A DNA stretch of 64,000 nucleotides from an uncultured Rhodobacterales bacterium (lineage in GTDB: Bacteria > Pseudomonadota > Alphaproteobacteria > Rhodobacterales > Rhodobacteraceae). This document shows positions 1-9,346 of this stretch, one piece after another. The stretch covers positions 62,001-126,000 of the forward strand of contig CAIQOV010000023.1 of assembly GCA_903873585.1 (NCBI GenBank), read 5' to 3'. The translations under genes were made by a program, and so were the position numbers. Each line of letters opens with the position of its first letter. Within the stretch, counting starts at the first letter, position 1. The notes under the pieces are model-generated. The model saw only the letters and a list, made by a program, of their open reading frames with translations, ran no database searches and was not told the DNA's origin.

Positions 1-331
1 GGCGATAAGACGCCATCAGCGGCCCCATCGAACCCGCAATCCGGCCCGCGCCGTGGGCGGCCTTGGCCTCATGCGCCTCGGCCAAGGCACGCAGGTGCAG
101 GGCGTGAAACTGTGCGTCCATCCCAACGCGCTCGAGGCGATCATGGTGGATCGCATAGGTGTTGGTCGTGGCAATCGTAGCGCCCGCAGCGAAGTAATCG
201 GCGTGAATGTCGCGCACCATGCCGGGGTGGTCGATCATCACACGGGTGGCCCAAAGGGGTGTCGGCTCATCGCCTGACCGCGCCACCAGTTCCTGTCCCA
301 TCCCACCGTCAAGAAGGGTGATTGCTGCCAT
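1..331 (-). CDS. Homocysteine S-methyltransferase family protein (C-terminal part beyond window)
   Basis: Reading the minus strand from an ATG at 331 gives a start MAAITLLDGGMGQEL, followed by ATRVMIDHP and TTNTYAIHHDRLER, which is the N-terminal barrel of homocysteine (or betaine-homocysteine) S-methyltransferases. These zinc enzymes transfer a methyl group to homocysteine to make methionine. The zinc-binding cysteines lie in the C-terminal part, which is outside the window, so activity cannot be judged. An in-frame ATG at 343 would add four residues. The frame stays open to the window edge. The GFA protein gene lies 38 bp downstream of the start, transcribed in the same direction towards this gene. 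Confidence 0.85.
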   Translation of the reverse strand, partial: MAAITLLDGGMGQELVARSGDEPTPLWATRVMIDHPGMVRDIHADYFAAGATIATTNTYAIHHDRLERVGMDAQFHALHLRALAEAHEAKAAHGAGRIAGSMGPLMASYR

Positions 332-369
332 TTCGGCCTCCATCGCTGCTTAAGGAAAACTGTGACCTA

Positions 370-753
370 TCAAGCCTGCGCATCGGGCGAAAGCCCATCT
401 GGGGGCGGGTAATAATCGCCCGCATCTTCTAGGTGCCAATGGCTGGCGATGGTTAGGCCGGTTGGGCCATCCAAAGCCCCTGCCGCAAAGCTGATGCTGT
501 CGTCCCCTTCAAGTTGCCAAAACAGGCTGGCCCCGCAGGTGCCGCAAAACCCCCGCTTCGCTTGGGGCGAGGATTGGAACCATTTCAGCCCGTCTTGCAC
601 AACCAACGAAAACTGCGCCAAAGGCACGGCACTTGCCGCCCAAAAATGGCCCGAGGTTTTGCGGCATTGCCTGCAATGGCACGCAATCACCGGCCGCAGC
701 GGCAAAGCCACATCAAACACCACACCGCCACATAGGCATGATCCGCGCATCAT
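370..753 (-). CDS. GFA family (CENP-V/GFA domain) zinc protein
   Basis: This 127-residue protein has the cysteine pattern of the GFA domain: Cys6 and Cys8 (SCLCGG), Cys25, Cys27 and Cys30 (CHCRQCRK), and Cys70 and Cys73 (CGTCG). The family binds two zinc ions. Its founder was described as a glutathione-dependent formaldehyde-activating enzyme, but most members have no proven reaction. Its ATG overlaps the stop of the upstream sulfoxide reductase gene by 4 bp (ATGA), so the two are probably translated from one mRNA. The neighbours handle glutathione and oxidised methionine, which fits a thiol or aldehyde stress role, but that is inference. Confidence 0.85.
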   Translation of the reverse strand: MMRGSCLCGGVVFDVALPLRPVIACHCRQCRKTSGHFWAASAVPLAQFSLVVQDGLKWFQSSPQAKRGFCGTCGASLFWQLEGDDSISFAAGALDGPTGLTIASHWHLEDAGDYYPPPDGLSPDAQA

Positions 754-1202
754 TCGGCCTTTTCAAACACTTGGGCTAACAAAGGCACCAGCCAATCTTC
801 ATCGTTTTTCGTGAAAGCCGCTGGCGTGTCGCTGTCTAAATCCAGCACCCCCAACAACTTGCCCGCCCCGTTCCACACCGGCAAAACCAGTTCTGAACGG
901 GTAGAAGAGGCGCAGGCGATATGGTCGGGAAAGGCGTCAACATCCGGCACATTCAGCACCTTGCCCGACCGCGCCGCAGCCCCGCACACGCCGCGCGAAA
1001 ACGGGATGACAAGGCAGCCATGCCCGCCCTGATAGGGGCCGATTTTCAGCAGATCAGGGGCTACGACACGGTAAAACCCCGTCCAATCCGCGAAATCGTG
1101 GTGGTGGTGAACCTCACATACCACCGTGGCCATCAGCGCCACGGTATCGGTTTCGCCCTTGGTCAGCGCAAGGATTGCATCAGAAATCGTCCGCCGATCC
1201 AT
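750..1202 (-). CDS. Free methionine-(R)-sulfoxide reductase (GAF domain, fRMsr)
   Basis: This is a single GAF domain of 150 residues. It carries the signature of free Met-R-sulfoxide reductases: GPYQGGHGC, a second cysteine in GVCGAA, and FPDHIAC followed by ASSTRSELVLP. Cys63, Cys73 and Cys97 correspond to the three redox cysteines of the E. coli enzyme YebR/MsrC. The enzyme reduces free methionine-R-sulfoxide in the cytosol using thioredoxin. The gene is one base downstream of the gamma-glutamyltransferase gene and overlaps the GFA gene by 4 bp, which indicates an operon. All three cysteines are present, so it should be active. Confidence 0.9.
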   Translation of the reverse strand: MDRRTISDAILALTKGETDTVALMATVVCEVHHHHDFADWTGFYRVVAPDLLKIGPYQGGHGCLVIPFSRGVCGAAARSGKVLNVPDVDAFPDHIACASSTRSELVLPVWNGAGKLLGVLDLDSDTPAAFTKNDEDWLVPLLAQVFEKAE

Positions 1203-1203
1203 C

Positions 1204-2775
1204 TCAATAGCCCAAAGCGCAGCCGTCTTTGCGCGGGTCTGATGCGCCGATCAGCACGCCGCTGTCTTGCATCAGAATATTCTGCGCCCCGCCCAACGCA
1301 TCTGGCGGGGTGATGACCTGATGGCCCATTTGCGCCAGTTGCGCGCGCACGTCTTGCGAATAACCCCGCTCAACCTCCATCCCGTCCACCCACGAAAAGC
1401 TGCGTGGGGCGTCGACGGCGGCTTGGGTATCCATTTCAAAATCCACAAGGTTCGAGACAAAGCGCGCATGGCCCGTGGGTTGATAGGCCCCGCCCATCAC
1501 GCCAAAGGGCATAATCACCTTGCCCTTGCGCTTCAGCATCCCCGGAATGATCGTGTGCATCGGGCGCTTGCCGCCCATCAGTTCATTCGGATGGCCCGCA
1601 GTCAGGCTAAAGCCTGCGCCTCGGTTCTGGAAGATCACCCCGAATTTGGACGAGGCTAGCCCCGCCCCAAAGCCGTAGTAGATGGAATAAATCAGCGAAA
1701 CGGCCATGCGGTCGCGGTCAACCACGCTGATATAGATTGTGTCGCGATGGATGGCTTCGGCCAAGGGGTTGGGGTTGGGCGATGCGCGGTTGGGGTCGAT
1801 CAGCGCGGCCAGTTTGGCGGCGGTTGCATCGGACAGCATATGATCCAGACGCGGGCTGTGTTCGGCGATAAAACGGTTGCGCGTGTCATAGGCCAGCTTG
1901 CCCGCCTCCGCCTCGATATGGGCGCGCTGGGCTCCGAACGGGTCCATCGACTTGAGATCAAAGTGTTTCAGGATGTTGAGCATCAAGATTGCCGTAGCAC
2001 CTTGGCCATTTGGCGGATGTTCCAACACAGTCACATCGCCGTAGTCGCCCGCCACAGGTTCGCCCCAAGTGCATTGCGTGGCGGCAAGGTCGTCTAACGT
2101 GTGTGGTCCGCCCAAAGCGGTGAGCGACCCTATCAAGTCTTCCGCCACCTCGCCCTCGTAAAACCCTGCGCGGCCTTGGCGGGCCACGCGGCGCAGCACC
2201 TCGGCTTGGCCCTTGGCGCGGAAGATTTGGCCCGCGCGCGGAACAGCCCCGTCCAGCAGGAAAAAGTCGCGCGCTTTGCCTTGCAAGAATGGCGCATCAT
2301 CGGCCCAGTCAAAGGCCACGCGGGGGGCTACTGGCACGCCTTCGTCGGCATAGTGGATGGCGGGGGCCAGAACGCGGTCAAGACCCAGCTTGCCCCAATC
2401 GGTTGACAGGCGGCAAAAGGCATCCATAGCACCGGGCAGGGTGACAGCTTCGACCCCGCGCAGGGGAACGGTGGTGTGGCCCTTATCGCGCATCGCTGCC
2501 GCCGAAGCCGCCGCAGGTGCGCGGCCTGACCCGTTCAGCGCCAGCACACGTTCCTCGCCCGCAGGCTTCAACAGCACAAAGCAATCGCCGCCAATACCGG
2601 TCATCTGCGGTTCGCAAATGCCCAAAAGCACAGCACCCGCAATCGCGGCATCCACCGCATTGCCGCCCGATTTCAGGATTTCAACCGCAGCTTGCGCCGC
2701 CAGCGGGTGCGAGGTCGCAACCATTCCATTCGTGGCATAAACGGCCGACCGGCCGGGCATCTGAAAATCGCGCAT
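1204..2775 (-). CDS. ggt: Gamma-glutamyltransferase family protein
   Basis: This 523-residue Ntn hydrolase belongs to the gamma-glutamyltransferase family, which cleaves the gamma-glutamyl bond of glutathione and similar peptides. The conserved N-terminal block NAVDAAIAGAVLLG is near residues 39-52. The autoprocessing and catalytic threonine is Thr346 in DTIYISVVD, equivalent to the TTHxSVVD motif of E. coli Ggt. The second residue and the histidine of that motif differ (Ile, Tyr), as in the cytoplasmic-type branch of the family. No signal peptide is visible, so the protein may be cytoplasmic. The start is supported by a GAGGT sequence just upstream. It leads the operon with the sulfoxide reductase and GFA genes. 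Confidence 0.88.
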   Translation of the reverse strand: MRDFQMPGRSAVYATNGMVATSHPLAAQAAVEILKSGGNAVDAAIAGAVLLGICEPQMTGIGGDCFVLLKPAGEERVLALNGSGRAPAAASAAAMRDKGHTTVPLRGVEAVTLPGAMDAFCRLSTDWGKLGLDRVLAPAIHYADEGVPVAPRVAFDWADDAPFLQGKARDFFLLDGAVPRAGQIFRAKGQAEVLRRVARQGRAGFYEGEVAEDLIGSLTALGGPHTLDDLAATQCTWGEPVAGDYGDVTVLEHPPNGQGATAILMLNILKHFDLKSMDPFGAQRAHIEAEAGKLAYDTRNRFIAEHSPRLDHMLSDATAAKLAALIDPNRASPNPNPLAEAIHRDTIYISVVDRDRMAVSLIYSIYYGFGAGLASSKFGVIFQNRGAGFSLTAGHPNELMGGKRPMHTIIPGMLKRKGKVIMPFGVMGGAYQPTGHARFVSNLVDFEMDTQAAVDAPRSFSWVDGMEVERGYSQDVRAQLAQMGHQVITPPDALGGAQNILMQDSGVLIGASDPRKDGCALGY

Positions 2776-2845
2776 GGCTCACCTCTTTTGACGCAGCCTA
2801 GGATGGATTTTCGCCAAGGGGAAGATGCCGCCCTAAGGCGTGCGC

Positions 2846-3172
2846 CTAGTTCATCTGAAATTGCAGCGGATAGCGCCCATCGGTGAAATCGCCAAACAAA
2901 TCGGCCAGATCGGGGTGGCCCACCGGCTCGCCGGTTTCATCGGGCACAAGGTTTTGTTCTGAAACATAAGCCACATAATAGGTTTGCTCGTTTTCCGCCA
3001 AAAGGTGGTAAAACGGCTGATCCTTGGACGGGCGCATTTCTTCGGGGATGCTTTCGTACCATTCTTCGGTGTTGGAAAATGTTGCGTCCACGTCAAAGAC
3101 CACACCGCGAAACGGGTGCTTGCGGTGGCGCAGCACTTGCCCGATATGGAATTTCGCAGCGGTTCTTAGCAT
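2846..3172 (-). CDS. hspQ: Heat shock protein HspQ (hemimethylated-DNA-binding YccV family)
   Basis: This 108-residue protein matches the HspQ/YccV family in length and motifs: FHIGQVLRHRKHPFRGVVFDVD at the start, then QPFYHLLAEN and YVAYVSEQNLVPD. In E. coli HspQ binds hemimethylated oriC DNA, affects DnaA levels and acts as an adaptor for Lon. The gene stands alone between ggt and a divergent lipoprotein gene. I saw no convincing heat-shock promoter in the 229 bp upstream. Confidence 0.93.
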   Translation of the reverse strand: MLRTAAKFHIGQVLRHRKHPFRGVVFDVDATFSNTEEWYESIPEEMRPSKDQPFYHLLAENEQTYYVAYVSEQNLVPDETGEPVGHPDLADLFGDFTDGRYPLQFQMN

Positions 3173-3401
3173 CGCATCACTCTCCCTATCCCCGTTTCAT
3201 AATCCTGACGCAGCCGACTGTCCACCGATCAGGATCGCTCGTTTGGCACCTTTTGCGATCCGTTTGGGCTAGGGTATATGCCTTTGCGCTCAACAAGACG
3301 ACAGGTTTGCGCTTTCCTGCCCAAGCCTAACGCTTGCCCATTGGAGCGGCCGCGATTTTGGGGTAGGGTTTGGCAAAATAACGTGAACGCATGAGGGGCA
3401 G

Positions 3402-3983
3402 ATGAGCAGAACTCTCCGTGCGTCGATCTTGTTGCTGTTTTTAGCCTCTTGTGGGGGTGGCAACTTTTCGGCGCCGCGCAACTTGGATGACGCCTGTTCT
3501 GTCATTCATCAACGGCCAAGCTACCTAAAGGCGATGCAAGCCACACAGCGCAAATGGGGCGTGCCCATTTCGGTGCAAATGGCTGTTTTGTATCAAGAAT
3601 CTAAGTTCATCGGCAATGCGCGCACCCCGCATCAATATGCTTTGGGCGTGATCCCGATGGGGCGGCAAAGCTCTGCCTACGGCTATGCGCAGGCGTTGGA
3701 CAGCACTTGGGATGATTACCGCCACGAACGCCACAAGGGCGGTGCGCGGCGCGACAATATCCGCGATGCGACCGATTTTATGGGCTGGTATATGAACACT
3801 TCGACACAAGAGTTGGGCATTTCGAAGTCGGACGCCGAAAGCCAATATCTGGCCTATCACGAGGGGCGCAAAGGTTTTGCGCGGCAAAGCTATAAGGCCA
3901 AAGGCTGGTTGATGGATGTCGCAGCCGAAGTGGGCAGCCGTTCGCAGCGCTATCACAGCCAATTGGCCACCTGCCTGCGCTAG
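3402..3983 (+). CDS. Lipoprotein with lytic-transglycosylase-like (SLT/lysozyme) fold
   Basis: This 193-residue protein has a lipoprotein signal peptide ending in LASC (Cys17). After it come motifs of the SLT/lysozyme superfamily: AVLYQESKF with Glu66 in the place of the catalytic glutamate, then SSAYGYAQALDSTWDDY. The family cleaves the glycan strands of peptidoglycan with formation of anhydro-muramic acid. The protein should sit in the periplasm, tethered to a membrane. Its TAG stop shares a CTAG tetranucleotide with the TAG stop of the convergent lolA gene. Substrate and activity are inferred from family membership only. Confidence 0.8.
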   Translation: MSRTLRASILLLFLASCGGGNFSAPRNLDDACSVIHQRPSYLKAMQATQRKWGVPISVQMAVLYQESKFIGNARTPHQYALGVIPMGRQSSAYGYAQALDSTWDDYRHERHKGGARRDNIRDATDFMGWYMNTSTQELGISKSDAESQYLAYHEGRKGFARQSYKAKGWLMDVAAEVGSRSQRYHSQLATCLR

Positions 3984-4588
3984 TTCTTCAAACCCCGACG
4001 CACGCTTTCCGCGTCGATGGAAAACATATCGTCGGGATAAACTCCGCCCCGCCACAAAGTCGCCAACTTGACCGAGGTTTGCCCCCCCATGTCATCGGTG
4101 ATGATCCATTCGGTCAGCGCCAAGGGGTCTTCGCTAAAGATCAGTTCGATGGTGCCGTAATCGGGGTGCTTTTTATCAAGCGCTATCACATGGGTTTGGC
4201 CTGCAAATTCGCCGTGATCAAAGATCATGTCAGAGCGCGCCAGATCAATCTTCGGCCCCAAGATCAGGTTCAACGGCGTGCGTGTCAGCGGATATTGCTC
4301 GGGCGGCTGGTTAGACTTTGTATCAAAAATCGCCACCATCCGGCCAGAGGCGAGAACAAGGTTGCGATCCGGTGGATCATATTCAAACCGCGCACGATAA
4401 GGCCGCTGCAAGATCAACCGCCCCGTGGCGGTGGTGCCATCAGAGTTGGTCTGCACAAACCGCGCCTCAGCACTGGCGAAGCTGTTAAGATAGGTTGAAA
4501 TATCCGCCAAAGACACCTCCGCCGCGCGGGCGGACAGGCTGGGCAGGAACAGGGCGAGGGCCGACAGGATGAGGCGTATGTGTTTCAT
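3980..4588 (-). CDS. lolA: Outer-membrane lipoprotein carrier protein LolA family
   Basis: This 202-residue protein starts MKHIRLILSALALFLPS, a clear signal peptide ending at ARA. It continues with the LolA pattern YLNSFASAEARFVQ, GRLILQRPYRARFEYDPP and IFDTKSNQPPEQYP. LolA is the periplasmic chaperone that carries lipoproteins from LolCDE to LolB or the outer membrane. The open frame extends upstream to 5017, but that part is repeat-rich, low-complexity sequence without coding character, so I placed the start at the ATG ending at 4588. The position downstream of ftsK in the same direction is common in Rhodobacteraceae. Confidence 0.9.
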   Translation of the reverse strand: MKHIRLILSALALFLPSLSARAAEVSLADISTYLNSFASAEARFVQTNSDGTTATGRLILQRPYRARFEYDPPDRNLVLASGRMVAIFDTKSNQPPEQYPLTRTPLNLILGPKIDLARSDMIFDHGEFAGQTHVIALDKKHPDYGTIELIFSEDPLALTEWIITDDMGGQTSVKLATLWRGGVYPDDMFSIDAESVRRGLKN

Positions 4589-5119
4589 GGCAACACTATA
4601 CCCCCAAGCCCGCGCCCTGCCATCCCCCCAAAGCGTCACATCTGCGCGACAGGTGGGGGAAAACCGTCCAAGGCAAGGCAAGCCGAGGCAAAGTGATCCG
4701 CGGTAACTTAAGGCGTTTAGGGAGTGGGGCCGTCTGATGGGCCTGCCAGTGGCAGGCCCATCGGCCCCTTGGTTGAAGGCCGAAGGCCGCAAACCAATAG
4801 GGTGTGGGCCCACTCCAGCGGTTGGAAAATCGGGGCGCGGCTGCCTGGGGCCGGCGCGTTTATCGCGCCTGCCCGAGGGCAGGCAGGCGCGCCCCGATTT
4901 GTCGCGGGACAAATCGGGGGAAGAAGCGGTAGCGGATGGAGGGAGTCGGTGCAGGCTCCGACACGCGGGGTGGTGCGCAATGAATGCGCACCCTACGCTT
5001 GTTGCCAGCCCCCGCACCGCCGGAGTATTTTCACCGAAATGAAGGGGGAAGGGGTGTCTGCACCGGTTCGGCAGTAGGCCCTTTGGACAATTAAGGGGCG
5101 ATCTCGGGTGCGCCCCCCC
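4589..5119. repeat. Non-coding gap made of nested palindromes (repeat mosaic) between lolA and ftsK
   Basis: This 531-bp stretch has no credible gene; the open frames in it are shadows of palindromic repeats. It contains a 12-bp perfect stem with 3-nt loop at 4736-4762, enclosed by GGGGCC/GGCCCC at 4727-4768. A 21-bp inverted repeat with one mismatch joins 4827-4847 to 4880-4900. A 12-bp perfect stem with 4-nt loop lies at 4892-4919. A GGTGCGC...GCGCACC palindrome lies at 4972-4992, and a GAGTATTTT...AAATGAAGG element at 5017-5048. The last two belong to families found elsewhere in the window. The promoter of lolA presumably lies near 4589-4680, but I could not identify it. Confidence 0.8.
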
Positions 5120-7999
5120 TCACCGCTCCTCAATCAAAATCTCGCGCTTGCCCACATGGTTCGCAGCCGTAATCACGCTGTGCTCTTCCATCTGCTCGAC
5201 CAGTTTCGCCGCCTTGTTATACCCGATCCCCAACTTGCGTTGGATGTAGCTGGTGGAACATTTGCGATCCCGCGCCACGATGGCCACGGCTTGGTCGTAC
5301 AGCGTGTCGTCAAGACCGTCGCCGCCCAAGCCCAGCAGGCTGTCAATCTCGGCGGCGTTTTCGTCTTCGGGGCCTTCGACCACGCCTGACATATATTCCG
5401 GCGGACCGAACGATTTCAGATGCGCGACGATCTCTTCGACTTCTTCATCGCTGACAAACGGCCCGTGGATGCGGGTGATCTTGGCCCCGCCTGCCATATA
5501 CAGCATATCGCCCATGCCAAGCAGTTGTTCGGCCCCTTGCTCGCCCAAGATCGTGCGAGAGTCGATGCGCGAGGTGACTTGGAACGAAATCCGTGTCGGG
5601 AAGTTGGCCTTGATCGTGCCGGTGATCACATCGACCGAGGGGCGCTGCGTGGCCATGATCAGGTGAATGCCCGAGGCGCGTGCCATTTGCGCCAAACGCT
5701 GGATGCAGGCTTCAATCTCTTTGCCCGCGACCATCATCAGGTCGGCCATCTCGTCCACCACCACCACGATATAGGGCAGGGTGACGGGGGCGAATTCGTC
5801 GGTTTCAAACACCGGTTCGCCGGTGTCTTCATCAAAGCCGGTTTGGATGGTGCGCTTGAACATCTCGTTCTTGGCCAGCGCTTCGCGCACACGGCCATTG
5901 TAGCCTTCAATGTTGCGCACCCCCATTTTTGACATTTTGCGGTAGCGGTCTTCCATCTCGCCGACCACCCATTTCAGGGCGACGACGGCTTTCTTGGGGT
6001 CTGTCACGACGGGCGAAAGCAGATGGGGAATGCCGTCATAGACCGACAGTTCCAGCATCTTGGGGTCGATCATGATCAGACGGCATTCTTGCGGCGTCAG
6101 CTTATAGAGCAGCGACAGGATCATGGTGTTGATCGCCACCGATTTGCCTGAACCAGTTGTACCGGCAATCAGCAAGTGGGGCATTTTGGCCAAGTTCGCG
6201 ATGATCGGTTCGCCGCCAATATCCTTGCCCAAGGCCAGCGGCAGGCGCAGGGCGCTGTCGCCAAACTCGCGCGCGGCCAAAATCTCACGCAGCACGACCT
6301 TTTCGCGCGTGGCATTGGGCAGTTCGATGCCAATCACCGTGCGCCCCGGCACAGTCGACACCCGCGCTGACAGGGCCGACATGGAACGCGCGATGTCATC
6401 CGACAACCCGATCACGCGGGAAGCTTTTAGCCCCGGTGCCGGTTCCAGTTCATACATCGTCACAACCGGGCCGGGGCGCACCGACACGATCTCGCCGCGC
6501 ACGCCGTAATCTTCCAGCACCGATTCCAACATGCGGGCATTTTCTTCCAGCGCTTCGGTCGACACCTGATTGCGTTGCACGGTCGATCCCGGGGCAAGCA
6601 GGCTAAGGGGCGGCAGTTCAAAGCCGGTGCCCGCATCGGGTTCGGCATCAAAATTCAGGCGCGGCTGCGCCTCGGCCATAGCTTGGCGTGAGGGGGTGGT
6701 GCGTTTCAGCGTAGCCTGCACCAGCGTGGCAATCGGGCGGCGGTCGGCGGCAAGCGCCGCGCGCGAGAAGGCGGGGATGTCGTCTTCCTCGGCGTCGAAA
6801 GCGTCAAGCTCGGCGGGGGCGATGGGGGTTTCCGCCTCGGACCAGTTCGTGTCCGAGGATGGTTTGAATTTGGTCACAGGCGGTTCAGACGCGCGCAGAC
6901 CGGGGGTAGAGGTGCGCGCGGTGATCACCAAAGGTGCGCGGGTCGCAGGTTTTGCCTGCGCGTTCAGCCCAAGGGCCGCAGCATTCATCGGCGAGATTTC
7001 CCGATCAGTCGCGCCGCGCGGGGCAGGCGGTTCAAACGCGCCGTCAGGCTCGTCGTCGATCACGTCATAAGCGTCATCCTTGCGGCGCAGCAGGTTGGGC
7101 CATTTGCCCAGCAGGGGGCTGGCAGGGGCCGCTTTCTCGCGCCGGTCAGCGCGCAAGGGGGTCAGATCGGGCAAAGTGTCGGTATCATCATCGGCGTTGA
7201 CCATGCGGGCGGTGCCAATGGCGGCAGCGCGGGCCAAATCTTTGGCGGTTTGGCGTTGGGCGTAATCTTGCTCTGCGCGCAGCGCGTTGGTGGCGCGGCG
7301 GTCTTGCCAGCGCGCGCGCATGGTTTGGGCCGCAGCCCCCGCATTGGAAGCGCCGCGCCCCAAGCCCAGCAACAGCCCGTTGAACGCCACCAACAGGCCA
7401 AAGCCCAAAAACCTCGTGATTTGGCGCAGTTCCAGCAGGCTAAAACCGGTCACATACAGCATCAGGGCCACAAAAACCGCAGCAATCATCACGGTCAACA
7501 GCTTCAAAGCCACCGCAGCACTGCCGGGCATGATGTTAAGCAGCGAGGCCAAGATCGTATCGCCAAACAACCCGCCCAAGCCAAAGGAATGCGGCCAAGT
7601 GGCACTTGGCACCAAGGTTGCGGCATAGACTGACCCCATTGCCACAGCGATCACCGCAAACACCATGCGCGATACGGCGCGGTTGGCCCCCTTATGGCTG
7701 GCAAAGCGCAGGCCCCATGCCCCCAGAACCACCGGAATGCACCACGACCCCATGCCGCCCACCGTCATCAGGGTTGACGCAATCGAGGCTCCCAAGCGCC
7801 CCATCAGGTTATGCGCCACTTGGTCAGTGGCCACCATCCAACCCGGATCATTGGCCGAATACGACACCAGCATCAGCGCAAAGGCCGCCGCGGCACCGAT
7901 CAGGCCCAGCCCCAAGGCTTCGCGCCCGCGCCGTTCCAGCATGGCTTGCACGCTGTGATCCAAAAGGGGGTCGCGCTGGCGGGTTTGATACGAGGCCAT
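5120..7999 (-). CDS. ftsK: DNA translocase FtsK
   Basis: This 959-residue protein has the full FtsK layout. Four or five membrane segments lie in residues about 28-210. A proline- and acid-rich linker runs to about 460. The alpha/beta motor domain carries Walker A GTTGSGKS at 613-620 and Walker B VVVVDE near 745-750. A C-terminal winged-helix gamma domain occupies about 900-959 ([20 protein letters not shown]). FtsK sits at the division septum, pumps chromosome termini and activates XerCD recombination at dif. The linker is short compared with E. coli FtsK, which is normal for alphaproteobacteria. It is 10 bp downstream of the dapC-type gene and likely shares its transcript. Confidence 0.97.
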   Translation of the reverse strand: MASYQTRQRDPLLDHSVQAMLERRGREALGLGLIGAAAAFALMLVSYSANDPGWMVATDQVAHNLMGRLGASIASTLMTVGGMGSWCIPVVLGAWGLRFASHKGANRAVSRMVFAVIAVAMGSVYAATLVPSATWPHSFGLGGLFGDTILASLLNIMPGSAAVALKLLTVMIAAVFVALMLYVTGFSLLELRQITRFLGFGLLVAFNGLLLGLGRGASNAGAAAQTMRARWQDRRATNALRAEQDYAQRQTAKDLARAAAIGTARMVNADDDTDTLPDLTPLRADRREKAAPASPLLGKWPNLLRRKDDAYDVIDDEPDGAFEPPAPRGATDREISPMNAAALGLNAQAKPATRAPLVITARTSTPGLRASEPPVTKFKPSSDTNWSEAETPIAPAELDAFDAEEDDIPAFSRAALAADRRPIATLVQATLKRTTPSRQAMAEAQPRLNFDAEPDAGTGFELPPLSLLAPGSTVQRNQVSTEALEENARMLESVLEDYGVRGEIVSVRPGPVVTMYELEPAPGLKASRVIGLSDDIARSMSALSARVSTVPGRTVIGIELPNATREKVVLREILAAREFGDSALRLPLALGKDIGGEPIIANLAKMPHLLIAGTTGSGKSVAINTMILSLLYKLTPQECRLIMIDPKMLELSVYDGIPHLLSPVVTDPKKAVVALKWVVGEMEDRYRKMSKMGVRNIEGYNGRVREALAKNEMFKRTIQTGFDEDTGEPVFETDEFAPVTLPYIVVVVDEMADLMMVAGKEIEACIQRLAQMARASGIHLIMATQRPSVDVITGTIKANFPTRISFQVTSRIDSRTILGEQGAEQLLGMGDMLYMAGGAKITRIHGPFVSDEEVEEIVAHLKSFGPPEYMSGVVEGPEDENAAEIDSLLGLGGDGLDDTLYDQAVAIVARDRKCSTSYIQRKLGIGYNKAAKLVEQMEEHSVITAANHVGKREILIEER

Positions 8000-8009
8000 G
8001 GTCTTCCCT

Positions 8010-9188
8010 TTACCGATAAAGGCAGTCGCGAAGCCGGATCAGCCCCTGCTGCATTTCTTCTTTGGGGGCGACAAGCGCCACCCTGATGTAACCTGCGCCG
8101 GGGTTCACCCCCATAGCGTCGCGCGACAGATAGGCCCCCGGCAAGACCCGAACGCCGGTTTCGCGCCACAGTTTCAGCGCTGCCCCCTCACCGTCTTCGA
8201 CAGGCAGCCACAGGAAAAAACCGCCCTCGGGCATGTGAAACCCTTGCAGGCCGGCGAAGATTTGTTCAGCCGCGCTGAACTTTTCGCGGTATAGTGCTTG
8301 ATTGGCCAGCACATGCGCCTCATCGCGCCACGCCGCTTGCGAGACGCGCTGCAAGGGCAAAGGCACGGGCGCGCCGGCAAAGGCGCGCAGTTTGCGGATT
8401 TGCGCGATCGCTTTGGCCCCGCCCGCCACAAAGCCCGACCGCAATCCGGGCAGGTTCGAGCGTTTGGACAGCGAGTGAAAGCTAAACACCCGCTCGGGAT
8501 CCGCGCCCATCTCTGCTGCGACCTCTAGAATGCCGGGCGGCGGCGCGCTGCGCCAGATTTCGGAATAGCATTCGTCGGCAAAGATGACAAAGTCGTGCTT
8601 TTCCGCCAAGGCCAAAAGCTCGGCCCAATAGGCGCGCGGTGCCACCGCCCCTTGCGGATTGGCGGGCGAGCATAGGTAGGCAACCGTTGTGCGATCTAAA
8701 ATCTCGGCCGGAAGGCTGGCGTAGTCGGGCAGATGGCCCGTGGCGGCGGTGGCAGGCACATAGATCGGTTCGGCCCCACTGGTCACGGCGGCCACGGTGT
8801 AGACTTGATAAAACGGGTTGGGCAGCAGGAAAAACGGCTTTTTGCCCGCTTTCAGTTCGGGGGCAATCGCAATGGCTGCGTTAAACAACCCCTCGCGCGT
8901 GCCGTTCAGCACCATCAGGCGGTCTTGCGCCAGCGTCACACCGTAGCGCCGCGCGATCCAGCCTGCGATGGCATCGAGCAAATCGGGCGCGCCGTCATTG
9001 GGTGGATAAACGCCAAACTCTCCAATCGAGGCGGCCAAGATCGGGGCAACAAAATCCGGCATCGGGTGGCGTGGCTCCCCGATGGTCATGGCTATAGGGT
9101 CCGCGCCGGGGGCGTGACTGTCCAACAGCTTCCGCAAACGCGGAAACGCATAGTCTGGCAGGTTTGAAAACCGCTCAGGAAACGCCAT
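8010..9188 (-). CDS. dapC: Class I/II aminotransferase, DapC-type (N-succinyldiaminopimelate aminotransferase)
   Basis: This 392-residue PLP enzyme of fold type I has [15 protein letters not shown] with the Schiff-base lysine near residue 242. The arginine in GYIRVAL would bind the substrate carboxylate. The SLSKRSN motif and overall length match proteobacterial DapC, which transaminates N-succinyl-2-amino-6-ketopimelate on the lysine and diaminopimelate route to peptidoglycan. I chose the ATG at 9188 ([15 protein letters not shown]); the frame stays open to 9464 but the extension resembles intergenic repeat sequence. It precedes ftsK by 10 bp. A general aspartate-type aminotransferase is the alternative. 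Confidence 0.8.
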   Translation of the reverse strand: MAFPERFSNLPDYAFPRLRKLLDSHAPGADPIAMTIGEPRHPMPDFVAPILAASIGEFGVYPPNDGAPDLLDAIAGWIARRYGVTLAQDRLMVLNGTREGLFNAAIAIAPELKAGKKPFFLLPNPFYQVYTVAAVTSGAEPIYVPATAATGHLPDYASLPAEILDRTTVAYLCSPANPQGAVAPRAYWAELLALAEKHDFVIFADECYSEIWRSAPPPGILEVAAEMGADPERVFSFHSLSKRSNLPGLRSGFVAGGAKAIAQIRKLRAFAGAPVPLPLQRVSQAAWRDEAHVLANQALYREKFSAAEQIFAGLQGFHMPEGGFFLWLPVEDGEGAALKLWRETGVRVLPGAYLSRDAMGVNPGAGYIRVALVAPKEEMQQGLIRLRDCLYR

Positions 9189-9300
9189 GCTGCCTCTGCT
9201 CTCGGGATCATATCGCCCCGTTTTGAAACAAGTTACCGTGAAGCAGGGCTTTGGTCCAGAAAAACCTGTCGCAGCCCTTGGGGCAAGCGCCCCGGGGCGC

Positions 9301-9343
9301 TGCCCCGGACCCCGGGATATTTGGGCACGTATGAAAGGGGGGG
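9301..9343 (+). repeat. Copy of composite intergenic repeat (GGGATATTTG-GCA-GTATGAAAGG type)
   Basis: The stretch reads GACCCCGGGATATTTGGG followed by CACGTATGAAAGGGG. It is preceded at 9282-9305 by a GC-rich palindrome (GCGCCCCGGGGCGC). The same core occurs near 5017, 12021, 12072, 34838 and 46471. It lies immediately after the amidase stop, between two minus-strand genes. The function is unknown. Confidence 0.75.
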
Positions 9344-9346
9344 CGG

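Noticed and set aside
4717-5077. Long overlapping open frames in the lolA-ftsK gap, with recurring peptide-like PDLSRDKSG
   Set aside because: They lie on palindromic repeats, occur in several frames on both strands and match the known behaviour of repeat-derived false ORFs.
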